From contig JAKSRH010000013.1 of the NCBI GenBank assembly GCA_024403675.1, forward strand, positions 1-48,701: DNA of 48,701 nucleotides, written 5' to 3'. The stretch is from Saccharofermentans sp. GTDB lineage: Bacteria > Bacillota > Clostridia > Saccharofermentanales > Saccharofermentanaceae. This document shows, in pieces, positions 15,796 through 23,548 of the stretch (positions are counted from its first letter, which is position 1; each line of letters opens with the position of its first letter). The position numbers and the translations under genes were made by a program. A model generated the notes under the pieces. The model was not told the origin of the DNA and ran no database searches. It saw only the letters and a list, made by a program, of their open reading frames with translations.

Positions 15796-18243
15796 TTACT
15801 CTACTCGTTTAAGAGCTTCGTCCATTGGAATTTTTCTTATTCTTCTGTAATCAAGACCCATAATTGCAAAATAAGCCACTAACACAAGGAAGAATATTTT
15901 AACAAGCGAGCTGTTATTCATATCAAATGCCACCCATCCTGGCATGCTTTTAAGGAACACACCCCATACATATCCAAGAATAATTCGTCCTGCAAATACG
16001 CCCACTAATTCGACAGCAATCATTACCCAAGTAGTACTCATAAGATAAAGGGATGCTATCTCATTTGTTTTATATCCAAGAATTTTTGTCATGGAAATAG
16101 CATTTTCATTCTTCTCGATAATAACCTTCGTTAATAGATATATAAGAACTGCTGCCATAATTACACAGATATAGCTGAAATATTTCATCATGCCACCCAT
16201 GGAATGATCAAGCTGATTTGCCATCATAATCATATCTTCCTCAGTGATAGTCATTGCTATGTACTTTTCTTCTATATCAGTTATTTCCGTGTTAGAAAAA
16301 TAGCCTGTAAAATTATCATCATCTAGACCAAACAAACTATTGTAAGTATTTATATTCATAAATATTGCCATCGATGTGGATGGTCTGATTTCAAATACCT
16401 TAAACTCGTATGTAGTATTTTCAAACTCCGCATCAAGATTAATAGTATCTCCAACATTAATTCCATACTTGTCAGAAAATGCCTCTGAAATTACGACCTC
16501 TCCGTCAGATAACTCAGGCAAAGAAAAATATTTACTATCATCAACTAATCCATATACGGAAATTCCCTCATCAAGAGACTTTGTCTTATAAATCAGTTCG
16601 CCCATAGCAAAACGTTCTGCATCAGAATTTGATGTTGTAATTTCATTATCGTCATCATCTTCTGTAGATTTTAGAACAACCTGATAATTTACAAACAAGG
16701 ACTCTGGAACTGTTTTCTTAATATTATCCAAAGCATCCGGCATACCGTACGCAAACTCCATAAGAAACATAACAAAGATTATTCCAAAGGCCAAAATTAT
16801 ATAGTTAGTCTTATTCTGAATCAGAATTCTTGTTCTAAATCTGCTCAAGAATCCCCAATTAGGAAGTTTAATTGTATTTCTTCTTTTTCCGGATTTTAAG
16901 TCATGTCGCAAGAACTTAAGTGGGGATAGTCTCATTTTGTAAGCAATAACTATAAAGTTTACAAGAAGTACAACAACTACAGGGATAAGTGTTGTCTTAA
17001 GAAATGCCTCTGAACTCCACAAAGTCTTATACACAGGAAGACTGTAGCTATTGTAATAAAGAGCCTTAACTGCATTCTTCAAAAATGTGTATCCAATTAC
17101 GTTACCAATTACACCTGATAACAAGGTTACAATAAGTGGCATTGCCATATAGTGAGCGATAAGTTCACCCTTTGTATATCCTGATGCACGAAGTGTACCA
17201 ATTACAGCAGACTCCTTAACAATAGTCGAACTAATTGTTACGGCAAAAATAAAAGCAATAATACCGATAAAGATGTAAAGAAGAATTCCAACCATAGACA
17301 TATCTCCTCCAACATCCTCAGGTGCAAAATTAATTGCCTGATTTGAATAAGCAGGAACATAGTCCTCAATAGAATTATCAGAACATGCTACCTGTGTAAT
17401 AAGTGCTTTCATAAAGTTATCAGATGCTTTGGCTTCAGATAATTTATCTTCTGGATCCACATTGTAAATCCAGCTATACATATAATGAATATTACGATTA
17501 CTGCTTAACTTTTCAAATCCTGCATTATTTACAAGTGCAACATCAAAAGTAAGAGCATTAAACATCATATCTGAGTTGTTTTCATGAAGGGTTGTGTAAT
17601 TAGCAAGAGAAATAAAACCAACAACTTCCATTTCTGATCCACCAACATTAATTACATCTCCTAATTTAATATTGGCATTATCTGCATGCATTCTGTCGAT
17701 TGCTATCTCATCATCTGCTTCAGGAAGTCTTCCATTATGAATACATGGCAAATCAACGTTTTCCTGATATTTAAATACACGAATTCTAGATTCATCATTC
17801 TCGTCAAGATTCACATAAAAGTTCTCATAAATAGTCACAGATACTTTCTCGAACTTTTCATCATCTAGACCATACTTCTCTTCAGCCTTAGTAACTTCCT
17901 CATCTATCTTAGAAGAATATAACTCCAAAAACTTTTCTCCATATTCTTCAGAAATCTCGTCCTCATAGTATTTGCGAATGTCAGCCATTTCACCAGACTC
18001 GATTGCCAATAATAATTCAGGTGTAGCCTTCTTCTGTAATTCAAAATGACCATCCTCAAGACTGTAGTCATCCTCGAGAGTATCAAACATTGCCATCATG
18101 GAATTATTTGCTACATAAACACCAGCTGTAACGCCAATCATAGCGGTAAGAAAAATCATAACTACTATATATTTCTTCCAATCACCAAGAAATTCACGAG
18201 GAACTCTTTTCAATAATGGATTCTTTATCTTATTACGTGCCAT
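15796..18243 (-). CDS. FtsX/MacB-type ABC transporter permease, large two-module form
   Basis: The 815-residue product is the membrane partner of the ATPase encoded just upstream. It has an N-terminal TM (about 28-50), a large acidic extracytoplasmic region, a first FtsX domain with three TMs (about 325-460), a second extracytoplasmic region and a second three-TM FtsX domain near the C-terminus (ISMTKILGYKTNEIASLYL). Such proteins act in lipoprotein, peptide or antibiotic handling rather than classical import. I chose the ATG at 18243, five bases after the ATPase stop; a TTG at 18255 is possible. No strong ribosome binding site is visible, so coupling to the ATPase gene is likely. Confidence 0.88.
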   Translation of the reverse strand: MARNKIKNPLLKRVPREFLGDWKKYIVVMIFLTAMIGVTAGVYVANNSMMAMFDTLEDDYSLEDGHFELQKKATPELLLAIESGEMADIRKYYEDEISEEYGEKFLELYSSKIDEEVTKAEEKYGLDDEKFEKVSVTIYENFYVNLDENDESRIRVFKYQENVDLPCIHNGRLPEADDEIAIDRMHADNANIKLGDVINVGGSEMEVVGFISLANYTTLHENNSDMMFNALTFDVALVNNAGFEKLSSNRNIHYMYSWIYNVDPEDKLSEAKASDNFMKALITQVACSDNSIEDYVPAYSNQAINFAPEDVGGDMSMVGILLYIFIGIIAFIFAVTISSTIVKESAVIGTLRASGYTKGELIAHYMAMPLIVTLLSGVIGNVIGYTFLKNAVKALYYNSYSLPVYKTLWSSEAFLKTTLIPVVVVLLVNFIVIAYKMRLSPLKFLRHDLKSGKRRNTIKLPNWGFLSRFRTRILIQNKTNYIILAFGIIFVMFLMEFAYGMPDALDNIKKTVPESLFVNYQVVLKSTEDDDDNEITTSNSDAERFAMGELIYKTKSLDEGISVYGLVDDSKYFSLPELSDGEVVISEAFSDKYGINVGDTINLDAEFENTTYEFKVFEIRPSTSMAIFMNINTYNSLFGLDDDNFTGYFSNTEITDIEEKYIAMTITEEDMIMMANQLDHSMGGMMKYFSYICVIMAAVLIYLLTKVIIEKNENAISMTKILGYKTNEIASLYLMSTTWVMIAVELVGVFAGRIILGYVWGVFLKSMPGWVAFDMNNSSLVKIFFLVLVAYFAIMGLDYRRIRKIPMDEALKRVE

Positions 18244-18248
18244 ATTAA

Positions 18249-18965
18249 TTACCAATCCAATTCCATAGCTGAGATTTTGTTATCATTAATATCGTTATGT
18301 CTTACTACACCATCACGTAGCTTTACCACATGATCTGCCATATACTTAATAGCCTCATTATGAGTAACCATGATGATTGTATTGCCGTATTTAGCATTTA
18401 CATCTTCAATAAGCTTCAAAATTTCTTTTGATGTGTTGTAATCAAGTGCACCTGTTGGTTCATCACAAAGAAGAATATCTGGATTTTTTACAATAGCTCT
18501 GCCGATAGATACTCTTTGCTGCTGTCCACCAGATAACTGATTAGGAAGCTTGTTTCTGTGATCCCACAAACCAAGTGTTGTAAGAAGTTCGTCAATATCA
18601 AGTGGGTCATCAGACAAATAAGCACCTACTTCAATGTTTTCCTTTACAGTAAGATTTGGAATCAAATTATAAAGCTGGAACACATATCCAAGGTGCTTTC
18701 TTCTATAGTTGGTAAGCGTTTTCTCATCCATTTCTTCAAGTTTGTCACCATTAATAGAAATGTATCCTGAATCAGCACCGTCGATTCCTCCAATAATGTT
18801 AAGCAAAGTGGATTTTCCTGAACCAGATGGTCCTAACAAAACACAGAACTCACCTTTTGATACCGAGAAATTCATTCCCCTTAACACTTCTTGACGGCTC
18901 TCACCAGAACCAAACCCCTTGCGAAGGTCGCAAACCTCCAAAAATTTTCTCTCCTGTTCTGACAT
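18249..18965 (-). CDS. ABC transporter ATP-binding protein, MacB/LolD type
   Basis: The 238-residue ATPase has Walker A GPSGSGKST (residues 45-53), signature LSGGQQQR (144-151) and Walker B with DEPTGALD (168-175). The LSGGQQQRVSIGRAIVKNPDILLCDEPTGALD pattern (split here over three motifs) is diagnostic of the MacB/LolD/FtsE group that pairs with FtsX-type permeases. The ATG has an AAGGAG site eight bases upstream. It is first of a likely three-gene unit (ATPase, permease, ZIP). A palindromic operator-like site lies in its leader. Confidence 0.93.
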   Translation of the reverse strand: MSEQERKFLEVCDLRKGFGSGESRQEVLRGMNFSVSKGEFCVLLGPSGSGKSTLLNIIGGIDGADSGYISINGDKLEEMDEKTLTNYRRKHLGYVFQLYNLIPNLTVKENIEVGAYLSDDPLDIDELLTTLGLWDHRNKLPNQLSGGQQQRVSIGRAIVKNPDILLCDEPTGALDYNTSKEILKLIEDVNAKYGNTIIMVTHNEAIKYMADHVVKLRDGVVRHNDINDNKISAMELDW

Positions 18966-18988
18966 ATTCTATACTCCTTCTTCTCTTC

Positions 18989-19006
18989 GGTTAGTTGTAA
19001 CTAACC
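18989..19006. promoter_or_regulatory. 18-bp palindromic operator-like site
   Basis: GGTTAGTTGTAACTAACC is a perfect inverted repeat of 8-bp arms around a 2-base centre. It lies 24 bases upstream of the ABC ATPase start and just downstream of the extended -10 element, where a repressor would block transcription. Such sites suit TetR- or MarR-family dimers. No regulator gene is in the window. Confidence 0.6.
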
Positions 19007-19021
19007 ATCTTTAACGAGGTG

Positions 19022-19030
19022 AGTATATCA
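19022..19030 (-). promoter_or_regulatory. Extended -10 promoter element for the MacB-type operon
   Basis: On the minus strand TGATATACT fits an extended -10 (TGn followed by TATACT). No good -35 stands at 16-18 bases. The predicted start falls around 19015, putting the palindrome at about +9 to +26. Confidence 0.45.
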
Positions 19031-19101
19031 CCAAAAAACGTCATAAAAAGCAATCCTGACTTTTTGGGGCAAGTTTTCTTCCAAAAGGGCTAAATTCCAA
19101 A

Positions 19102-19129
19102 TAAAAACCGCTTATCCAAGGATAAGCGG
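19102..19129 (-). terminator. Rho-independent terminator after the GH26 gene
   Basis: CCGCTTATCC/GGATAAGCGG forms a near-perfect stem (19108-19129) and on the minus strand is followed by TTTTTATTT. It ends the mannanase transcript 25 bases after its stop codon. Confidence 0.85.
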
Positions 19130-19153
19130 CTATGGTGTTATGCTATATACAAC

Positions 19154-20239
19154 TTATGGTGCGAGCTTAATAGTGTCGCTATTACAAAATTTTATAAAGT
19201 CGTCACACATCTCATGGCGGAAGTCACCCTTTTCGTAAGGCACCCAAAACTGTCCTTCTGAAAAATTGGCCCACGTAAGCACGTACGCACATCTTTTACC
19301 TTCTTCTTTACTACACAAAGTGCTATTAAGAAGAGAAAACCAATCCTTAACGCTATTACCAGATGGAGCTAATCCTTCATAGTAACCAGCACTGCTACTA
19401 TCAAGAGTTCTAATTCCAATTTCTGTAATGGCATACACTTTACCGTGAGAAGCCGCCACATCAGAAATAATTTCAAGAGATGTTAGTATCTGACCAAGAA
19501 ATGGATCTCCGTACTGAGGTCTATCCCAGTACATATCAAGACCCAAAACATCAACATACTCATCACCGGGATATCTCTTCATATACTGTGACATGGAATC
19601 TATAGGGCCATTAGGTGAATACGAATACAAAAGACTTCTAATACCTTTAACATTTCTCAAATAATCTATTGTGTACCTAAATAAAGTCACAAAAGACTCA
19701 TCAGACATATGCTTAGGACCCCACCAGAACCAATCACCATTAGACTCATGAAAAGGACGGAAAATCATAGGGATTCTCTCACCATTAATATCAATACATC
19801 CATTTACAAACTCAGCGATTGCATTCAAGAACTTCAAAAACTTTGAATTGAGATCACCGCCAGGAAGAAGTCTCTCACCCACATTTCCATCAGTCATGTT
19901 AGGTGTGTAATCAATGAACTCCTTACCACCCAAAGAAAAATTAGGCATATGAGATGACAATGTAATTATTACACCTTCTTTATGGAGCTGCTTAACAACT
20001 TTAATAAGATCATCCATCTTACCTTCGTAACCCCAAAAGCTAAGTGTATCCACACCAACTACTGCTGGATGCTTACCAACTAAGTTCTTAACATCGGACT
20101 GTGTGCCGTCCTTGGCAGTGATTGACACACCAATATGGCCAGCATTCTGATGGCCAAACAAAATATAATCGGAATAAGACGCATCCTCTAATCTCTCTAA
20201 AAGAGATATAGCTAAAGGTTCTCTGATATCAATTTTCAT
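19154..20239 (-). CDS. Beta-mannanase, glycoside hydrolase family 26, cytoplasmic
   Basis: GH26 enzymes cleave beta-1,4-mannosidic bonds by a retaining mechanism. Counting from the ATG at 20239, the 361-residue product has the FGHQ motif (28-31), the acid/base Glu E165 in FRPFHESNGDWFWW, YSPN (207-210), DVLGLDMY and the nucleophile E273 in ITEIG. No signal peptide or anchor is visible, so it should act on imported mannooligosaccharides in the cytoplasm. I prefer this ATG because an AAGGAGG site lies 11 bases upstream; a GTG seven codons earlier overlaps that site. It follows an unknown helical-repeat gene in one operon and is followed by a strong terminator. Confidence 0.93.
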   Translation of the reverse strand: MKIDIREPLAISLLERLEDASYSDYILFGHQNAGHIGVSITAKDGTQSDVKNLVGKHPAVVGVDTLSFWGYEGKMDDLIKVVKQLHKEGVIITLSSHMPNFSLGGKEFIDYTPNMTDGNVGERLLPGGDLNSKFLKFLNAIAEFVNGCIDINGERIPMIFRPFHESNGDWFWWGPKHMSDESFVTLFRYTIDYLRNVKGIRSLLYSYSPNGPIDSMSQYMKRYPGDEYVDVLGLDMYWDRPQYGDPFLGQILTSLEIISDVAASHGKVYAITEIGIRTLDSSSAGYYEGLAPSGNSVKDWFSLLNSTLCSKEEGKRCAYVLTWANFSEGQFWVPYEKGDFRHEMCDDFIKFCNSDTIKLAP

Positions 20240-20272
20240 AATTCGTGAAACCTCCTTCACGCATCAATCAAA

Positions 20273-21223
20273 TCACTTCATCTTCTTCTGAAAATCACCA
20301 AATGGATCAGAAATATCTGCAATATCTCCACCAAGATGCTGAATTGCAGACATCATCTCATAGAATAAATCTCTGCTTATTGTACTCTGATGACGATTAA
20401 TATAAGTCTTCATCATAGGGATAGCACGCTCATCACCATAATCGGCAAGACAAATTACTGCATAGATTTTGTTTGTCATATATCTAAATGCAGAGCGAAG
20501 AACGTTATAAATATCATCTGAAGGCTCTTCTTTACCAATACGAGTAAGGATAATGAGAAGATCCTCACATGGACCTTCAAGGCCATCTTCCTTATGTTCA
20601 GCAATTCTATCCATAATTACTGGGATAGATGCATCAGGGAATGCCACAAGGTACTCAGCAATAGAATCCGCAACAAAATCCAATGTCTTTGGATAACTCA
20701 TAAATCTATCAATAACTGTGGAAACAAGAGAACTATCTCCTACCTGCTCTAACACCTTGAAGCAAGCCTTAACCTTCTGGAACTCCATTTCAAATAGAGC
20801 ATCCTCAGACTTAAGTTCCTCATCTACCCACGCAGCATCATTAATTATAGATGCAGAATAAGAAGTAACCTTCGCCTTATCTTCTACTGAAGCAAGTGCA
20901 GTAACCACGCTACTAGGAACACCTCTATCAAGCTCAAGAGCGCAGTATTCAAGAATCTCTGTAAGCTCATCAAAGGACTTTGTCTTAAAGTACTCATTCA
21001 TGGACTTACCATCCAAAAGCTCGTTTGGTTCCTGTTCCATAAGAAGACTCTGCGCGTCAGTCTCTTCCATAGCTACATGCTGTAGATACTGCTCATATGT
21101 AACATCGTCCTCATTAGGTGGCATCTCATCCATCTTATCTGCGAATTCATCAACCTTCTGCTCCAAAATAAGAGCAAGAATCTGATCGTAATTCTTAAGG
21201 ACTGTCTTTATATTTTCATTCAT
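20273..21223 (-). CDS. Helical-repeat protein of unknown function, partner of GH26
   Basis: I do not recognise a named family. The 316-residue product is acidic, has no signal peptide or membrane segment and appears almost wholly alpha-helical. Spaced hydrophobic helices in the C-terminal two thirds (for example VIMDRIAEHKEDGLEGPCED and AVICLADYGDERAIPMMKTY) suggest HEAT- or TPR-like repeats, a fold used for protein contacts. The short gap to the mannanase gene indicates co-transcription. The ATG has an AGGAG site. A role in sugar metabolism is only guessed from context. Confidence 0.8.
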   Translation of the reverse strand: MNENIKTVLKNYDQILALILEQKVDEFADKMDEMPPNEDDVTYEQYLQHVAMEETDAQSLLMEQEPNELLDGKSMNEYFKTKSFDELTEILEYCALELDRGVPSSVVTALASVEDKAKVTSYSASIINDAAWVDEELKSEDALFEMEFQKVKACFKVLEQVGDSSLVSTVIDRFMSYPKTLDFVADSIAEYLVAFPDASIPVIMDRIAEHKEDGLEGPCEDLLIILTRIGKEEPSDDIYNVLRSAFRYMTNKIYAVICLADYGDERAIPMMKTYINRHQSTISRDLFYEMMSAIQHLGGDIADISDPFGDFQKKMK

Positions 21224-21283
21224 TTATATAATTCTCCTAAATAAGTAAATATCAAAACCCATCAATTAATTATTTTACCTCAT

Positions 21284-21313
21284 TTTATAGGTTATGTGGG
21301 GAAAACATTGTAA
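21284..21313 (-). promoter_or_regulatory. Possible promoter for the helical-repeat/GH26 operon
   Basis: TATAAA (21284-21289) is preceded at 18 bases by a weak TTACAA (21308-21313) on the minus strand. The start would fall about 55 bases before the first gene. The -35 matches poorly. Confidence 0.35.
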
Positions 21314-21324
21314 TTTAAATATAA

Positions 21325-21356
21325 ACAAAAAAGTCCGATGGATATCCACCGGACTT
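21325..21356 (-). terminator. Terminator of the tRNA-Cys transcript
   Basis: AAGTCCG (21331-21337) pairs with CGGACTT (21350-21356) around an inner palindrome TGGATATCCA. On the minus strand a TTTTTT run follows directly. It lies 7 bases beyond the tRNA 3' end. Confidence 0.85.
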
Positions 21357-21362
21357 CGTATC

Positions 21363-21437
21363 TGGAGGTGCCACCCGGATTTGAACCGGGGAATAACGGT
21401 TTTGCAGACCGTGGCCTTACCGCTTGGCTATGGCACC
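21363..21437 (-). tRNA. tRNA-Cys (anticodon GCA)
   Basis: The 75-base gene folds as a cloverleaf: acceptor GGTGCCA/TGGCACC, anticodon stem ACGGT/ACCGT with loop CTGCAAA, T-arm CCCGG-TTCAAAT-CCGGG and an encoded CCA end. The anticodon GCA reads Cys codons UGC and UGU. It is a solitary gene with its own promoter and terminator. Confidence 0.97.
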
Positions 21438-21449
21438 ATGTGCTTGACT

Positions 21450-21478
21450 ATTATGCAAAATCAGTACTCCATTGTCAA
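21450..21478 (-). promoter_or_regulatory. Sigma-A promoter of tRNA-Cys
   Basis: On the minus strand TTGACA (21473-21478, perfect) and CATAAT (21450-21455) are separated by 17 bases, giving a start just ahead of the tRNA. Confidence 0.85.
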
Positions 21479-21557
21479 GTAAAAGTTAATACAATCGTAA
21501 AATAATAGAACAACAAAAGACACCATCTACCCTATAGCTCCGTAGTATACTTTCTGT

Positions 21558-22811
21558 ATGAGAAAGGTATTTATTATAGCGACTTGGGAAATTAAAAAGA
21601 TTTTTACTAATTGGAAAAAAGCACTAGCTATTTTCCTTCTTCCCGCCGCGCTTATGATGGGAGCCTTAAATTTATTTCCCGCACTAATTAATTACCTAGC
21701 TACAGGCGCTTGGAACAGTAACACCATAATAGTAATCAACAGTCCTGAATCATTTAAAGAATACGTTGAAGAAACGGATGGCACTACTGTTTATAAATAT
21801 GAATTCATCTCTATGGATGATTTATCAGACCCAGATAACATTAAAATTTTAAGCGAAAAAAACAAATCTTCTCTAATGATTGGGTTCTTTGTGGAAAAAA
21901 ACGGGAATAAATTCGACAATGAAATACGCCACTACTACAGTGATTTGTCAGAAGGTAATAAAGACGCTAAAAGTAACGCTTATGTAGAAATATGTTATAA
22001 CGAGTCTGTACCTGGTCTAGAAACCAAAGCCGAACAGTTCCAAGAAACTGTAATTACTCCGTATGGAGACTACTTATTAGATACTCTAGGCGGAAGCTAT
22101 GCTTCATCTGGAATAACGCCATTTACAACTAACGGATTTAACCCAATAGGGAAAATGCTTGATTATAGAACAAGTGCAAATCAAGGTGCATCAAGAGTAA
22201 TCCCTGGAATAATGGTGCTATTAATGTACTACTGCACTTACTCCCTCGTTAGCGATATATTTGCAGCAGAAAAAGAGCGTGGTTTTTATAACAAACTTAT
22301 CCTCTCCCCTGTGTCGCGTAAAAATATACTAACAGGAAAACTATTAGCTATTATGGGAATTGTATCAGTTTCGGCAATAGTGACACTTTTAATGATGTTT
22401 ATATCTTCTTGGATTAACACATCAAATGACGCCATGTCCCTTCTACCTTTTGGTATGTGGCTTACTCCAATGCAAGTGGTTTATATCATAATTCAAATTA
22501 TCCCAGCTGCACTTCTAATGGGAGCTATTACAATAAATATAGTTTTTAATACAGAAAAGATACAAGATACTATTATGTGTCTTCAGTACCCATTAGTTTT
22601 GTTCCTATTTGAATTTTTTATTCAGATGTTCCGCTGGACGAGACCACTTACACTAGAATTCTTTGTGCCACTTCATAACACTGCACAATTTACCAGAGAT
22701 GTATTTATGTCAGAGGAACATTGGTGGAGAGCTCTAATAACTATAACGGTTAACACCATCCTCGCTCTTCATATAATAAAGAAAACTCTACGAAAGGAAT
22801 TGTCCAAATGA
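21558..22811 (+). CDS. ABC-2 type (NatB-like) transporter permease
   Basis: The 417-residue product has one N-terminal TM (about 22-46), a long extracytoplasmic region and a C-terminal cluster of five or six TMs, with the DIFAAEKERGFYNKLILSPV segment typical of NatB/ABC-2 exporters ahead of TM3. It pairs with the ATPase that overlaps its end by four bases. No Shine-Dalgarno sequence precedes the ATG. Instead a TATACT element lies only six bases before it, suggesting a leaderless or very short-leader mRNA. Export substrate is unknown; Na+ or peptide export are possibilities for the family. Confidence 0.88.
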   Translation: MRKVFIIATWEIKKIFTNWKKALAIFLLPAALMMGALNLFPALINYLATGAWNSNTIIVINSPESFKEYVEETDGTTVYKYEFISMDDLSDPDNIKILSEKNKSSLMIGFFVEKNGNKFDNEIRHYYSDLSEGNKDAKSNAYVEICYNESVPGLETKAEQFQETVITPYGDYLLDTLGGSYASSGITPFTTNGFNPIGKMLDYRTSANQGASRVIPGIMVLLMYYCTYSLVSDIFAAEKERGFYNKLILSPVSRKNILTGKLLAIMGIVSVSAIVTLLMMFISSWINTSNDAMSLLPFGMWLTPMQVVYIIIQIIPAALLMGAITINIVFNTEKIQDTIMCLQYPLVLFLFEFFIQMFRWTRPLTLEFFVPLHNTAQFTRDVFMSEEHWWRALITITVNTILALHIIKKTLRKELSK

Positions 22812-23545
22812 TTAAAGTAACTGATGTACACAAAAGTTATACCAAAAACACAGAGACCGTTAAGGGCGTTAGTTTTGAAGTGAAACCAGGTACTGTATTT
22901 GGACTTTTGGGACCAAACGGCGCTGGTAAAACAACATTAATGCAAATGGTTGCCACCTTACTTAAACCATCATCTGGTTCCATTGAAATTTGCGGAATAA
23001 CAGCTAATACAGAAAAGGACCTTCTAGAGATCCATAAGAGAATTGGATTTTTAACAACAGAAGTTAAGTTAGATCCTCTCTCCACGCCTAACAAGCTATA
23101 TGACTTCTTCGCTAGATTGTACGATATTCCAGAAGATTCCATAAGTGCGTGCAAGAAGGTCTCTTTTGATAGATTCGGCATAGGCCCATTTGCAGATAAA
23201 AGAATTGTCGAATTATCTACTGGTATGAAACAAAAGGTATCTATAGCAATAAGCCTTATTCATGAACCTCCAGTTGTTATTTTTGACGAGCCAACAAACG
23301 GACTCGACATATTAACTTCAAAGCAGGTATCAGATTATCTTCTCGAATTAAAAGAAAAGAACCGTGCCATTATTCTATCTACACATATTTTCTCTGTAGC
23401 AGAAAGCCTTTGCGACGATATAGCCATATTAATTGATGGTCGAATCGCAGCTCAGGGAACAACAACAGAGTTAATGGCTCAAACATCAACTTCAACATTT
23501 GAAGATGCTTTCTTTAAGCTTTATACAGAAAACCATAAGGAGTGA
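22808..23545 (+). CDS. ABC transporter ATP-binding protein, NatA-like
   Basis: The 245-residue ATPase has Walker A GPNGAGKTT (35-43), a NatA-style signature LSTGMKQK in place of LSGGQ, and Walker B with DEPTNGLD. These features mark the NatA group that energises ABC-2 exporters. The ATG overlaps the permease stop (ATGA), and the gene ends three bases before the next start. It presumably serves both flanking permeases, which would form a heterodimer. Confidence 0.93.
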   Translation: MIKVTDVHKSYTKNTETVKGVSFEVKPGTVFGLLGPNGAGKTTLMQMVATLLKPSSGSIEICGITANTEKDLLEIHKRIGFLTTEVKLDPLSTPNKLYDFFARLYDIPEDSISACKKVSFDRFGIGPFADKRIVELSTGMKQKVSIAISLIHEPPVVIFDEPTNGLDILTSKQVSDYLLELKEKNRAIILSTHIFSVAESLCDDIAILIDGRIAAQGTTTELMAQTSTSTFEDAFFKLYTENHKE

Positions 23546-23548
23546 TAG

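Noticed and set aside
20240..20260. GTG start for the GH26 gene
   Set aside because: It overlaps the AAGGAGG site that serves the ATG at 20239.
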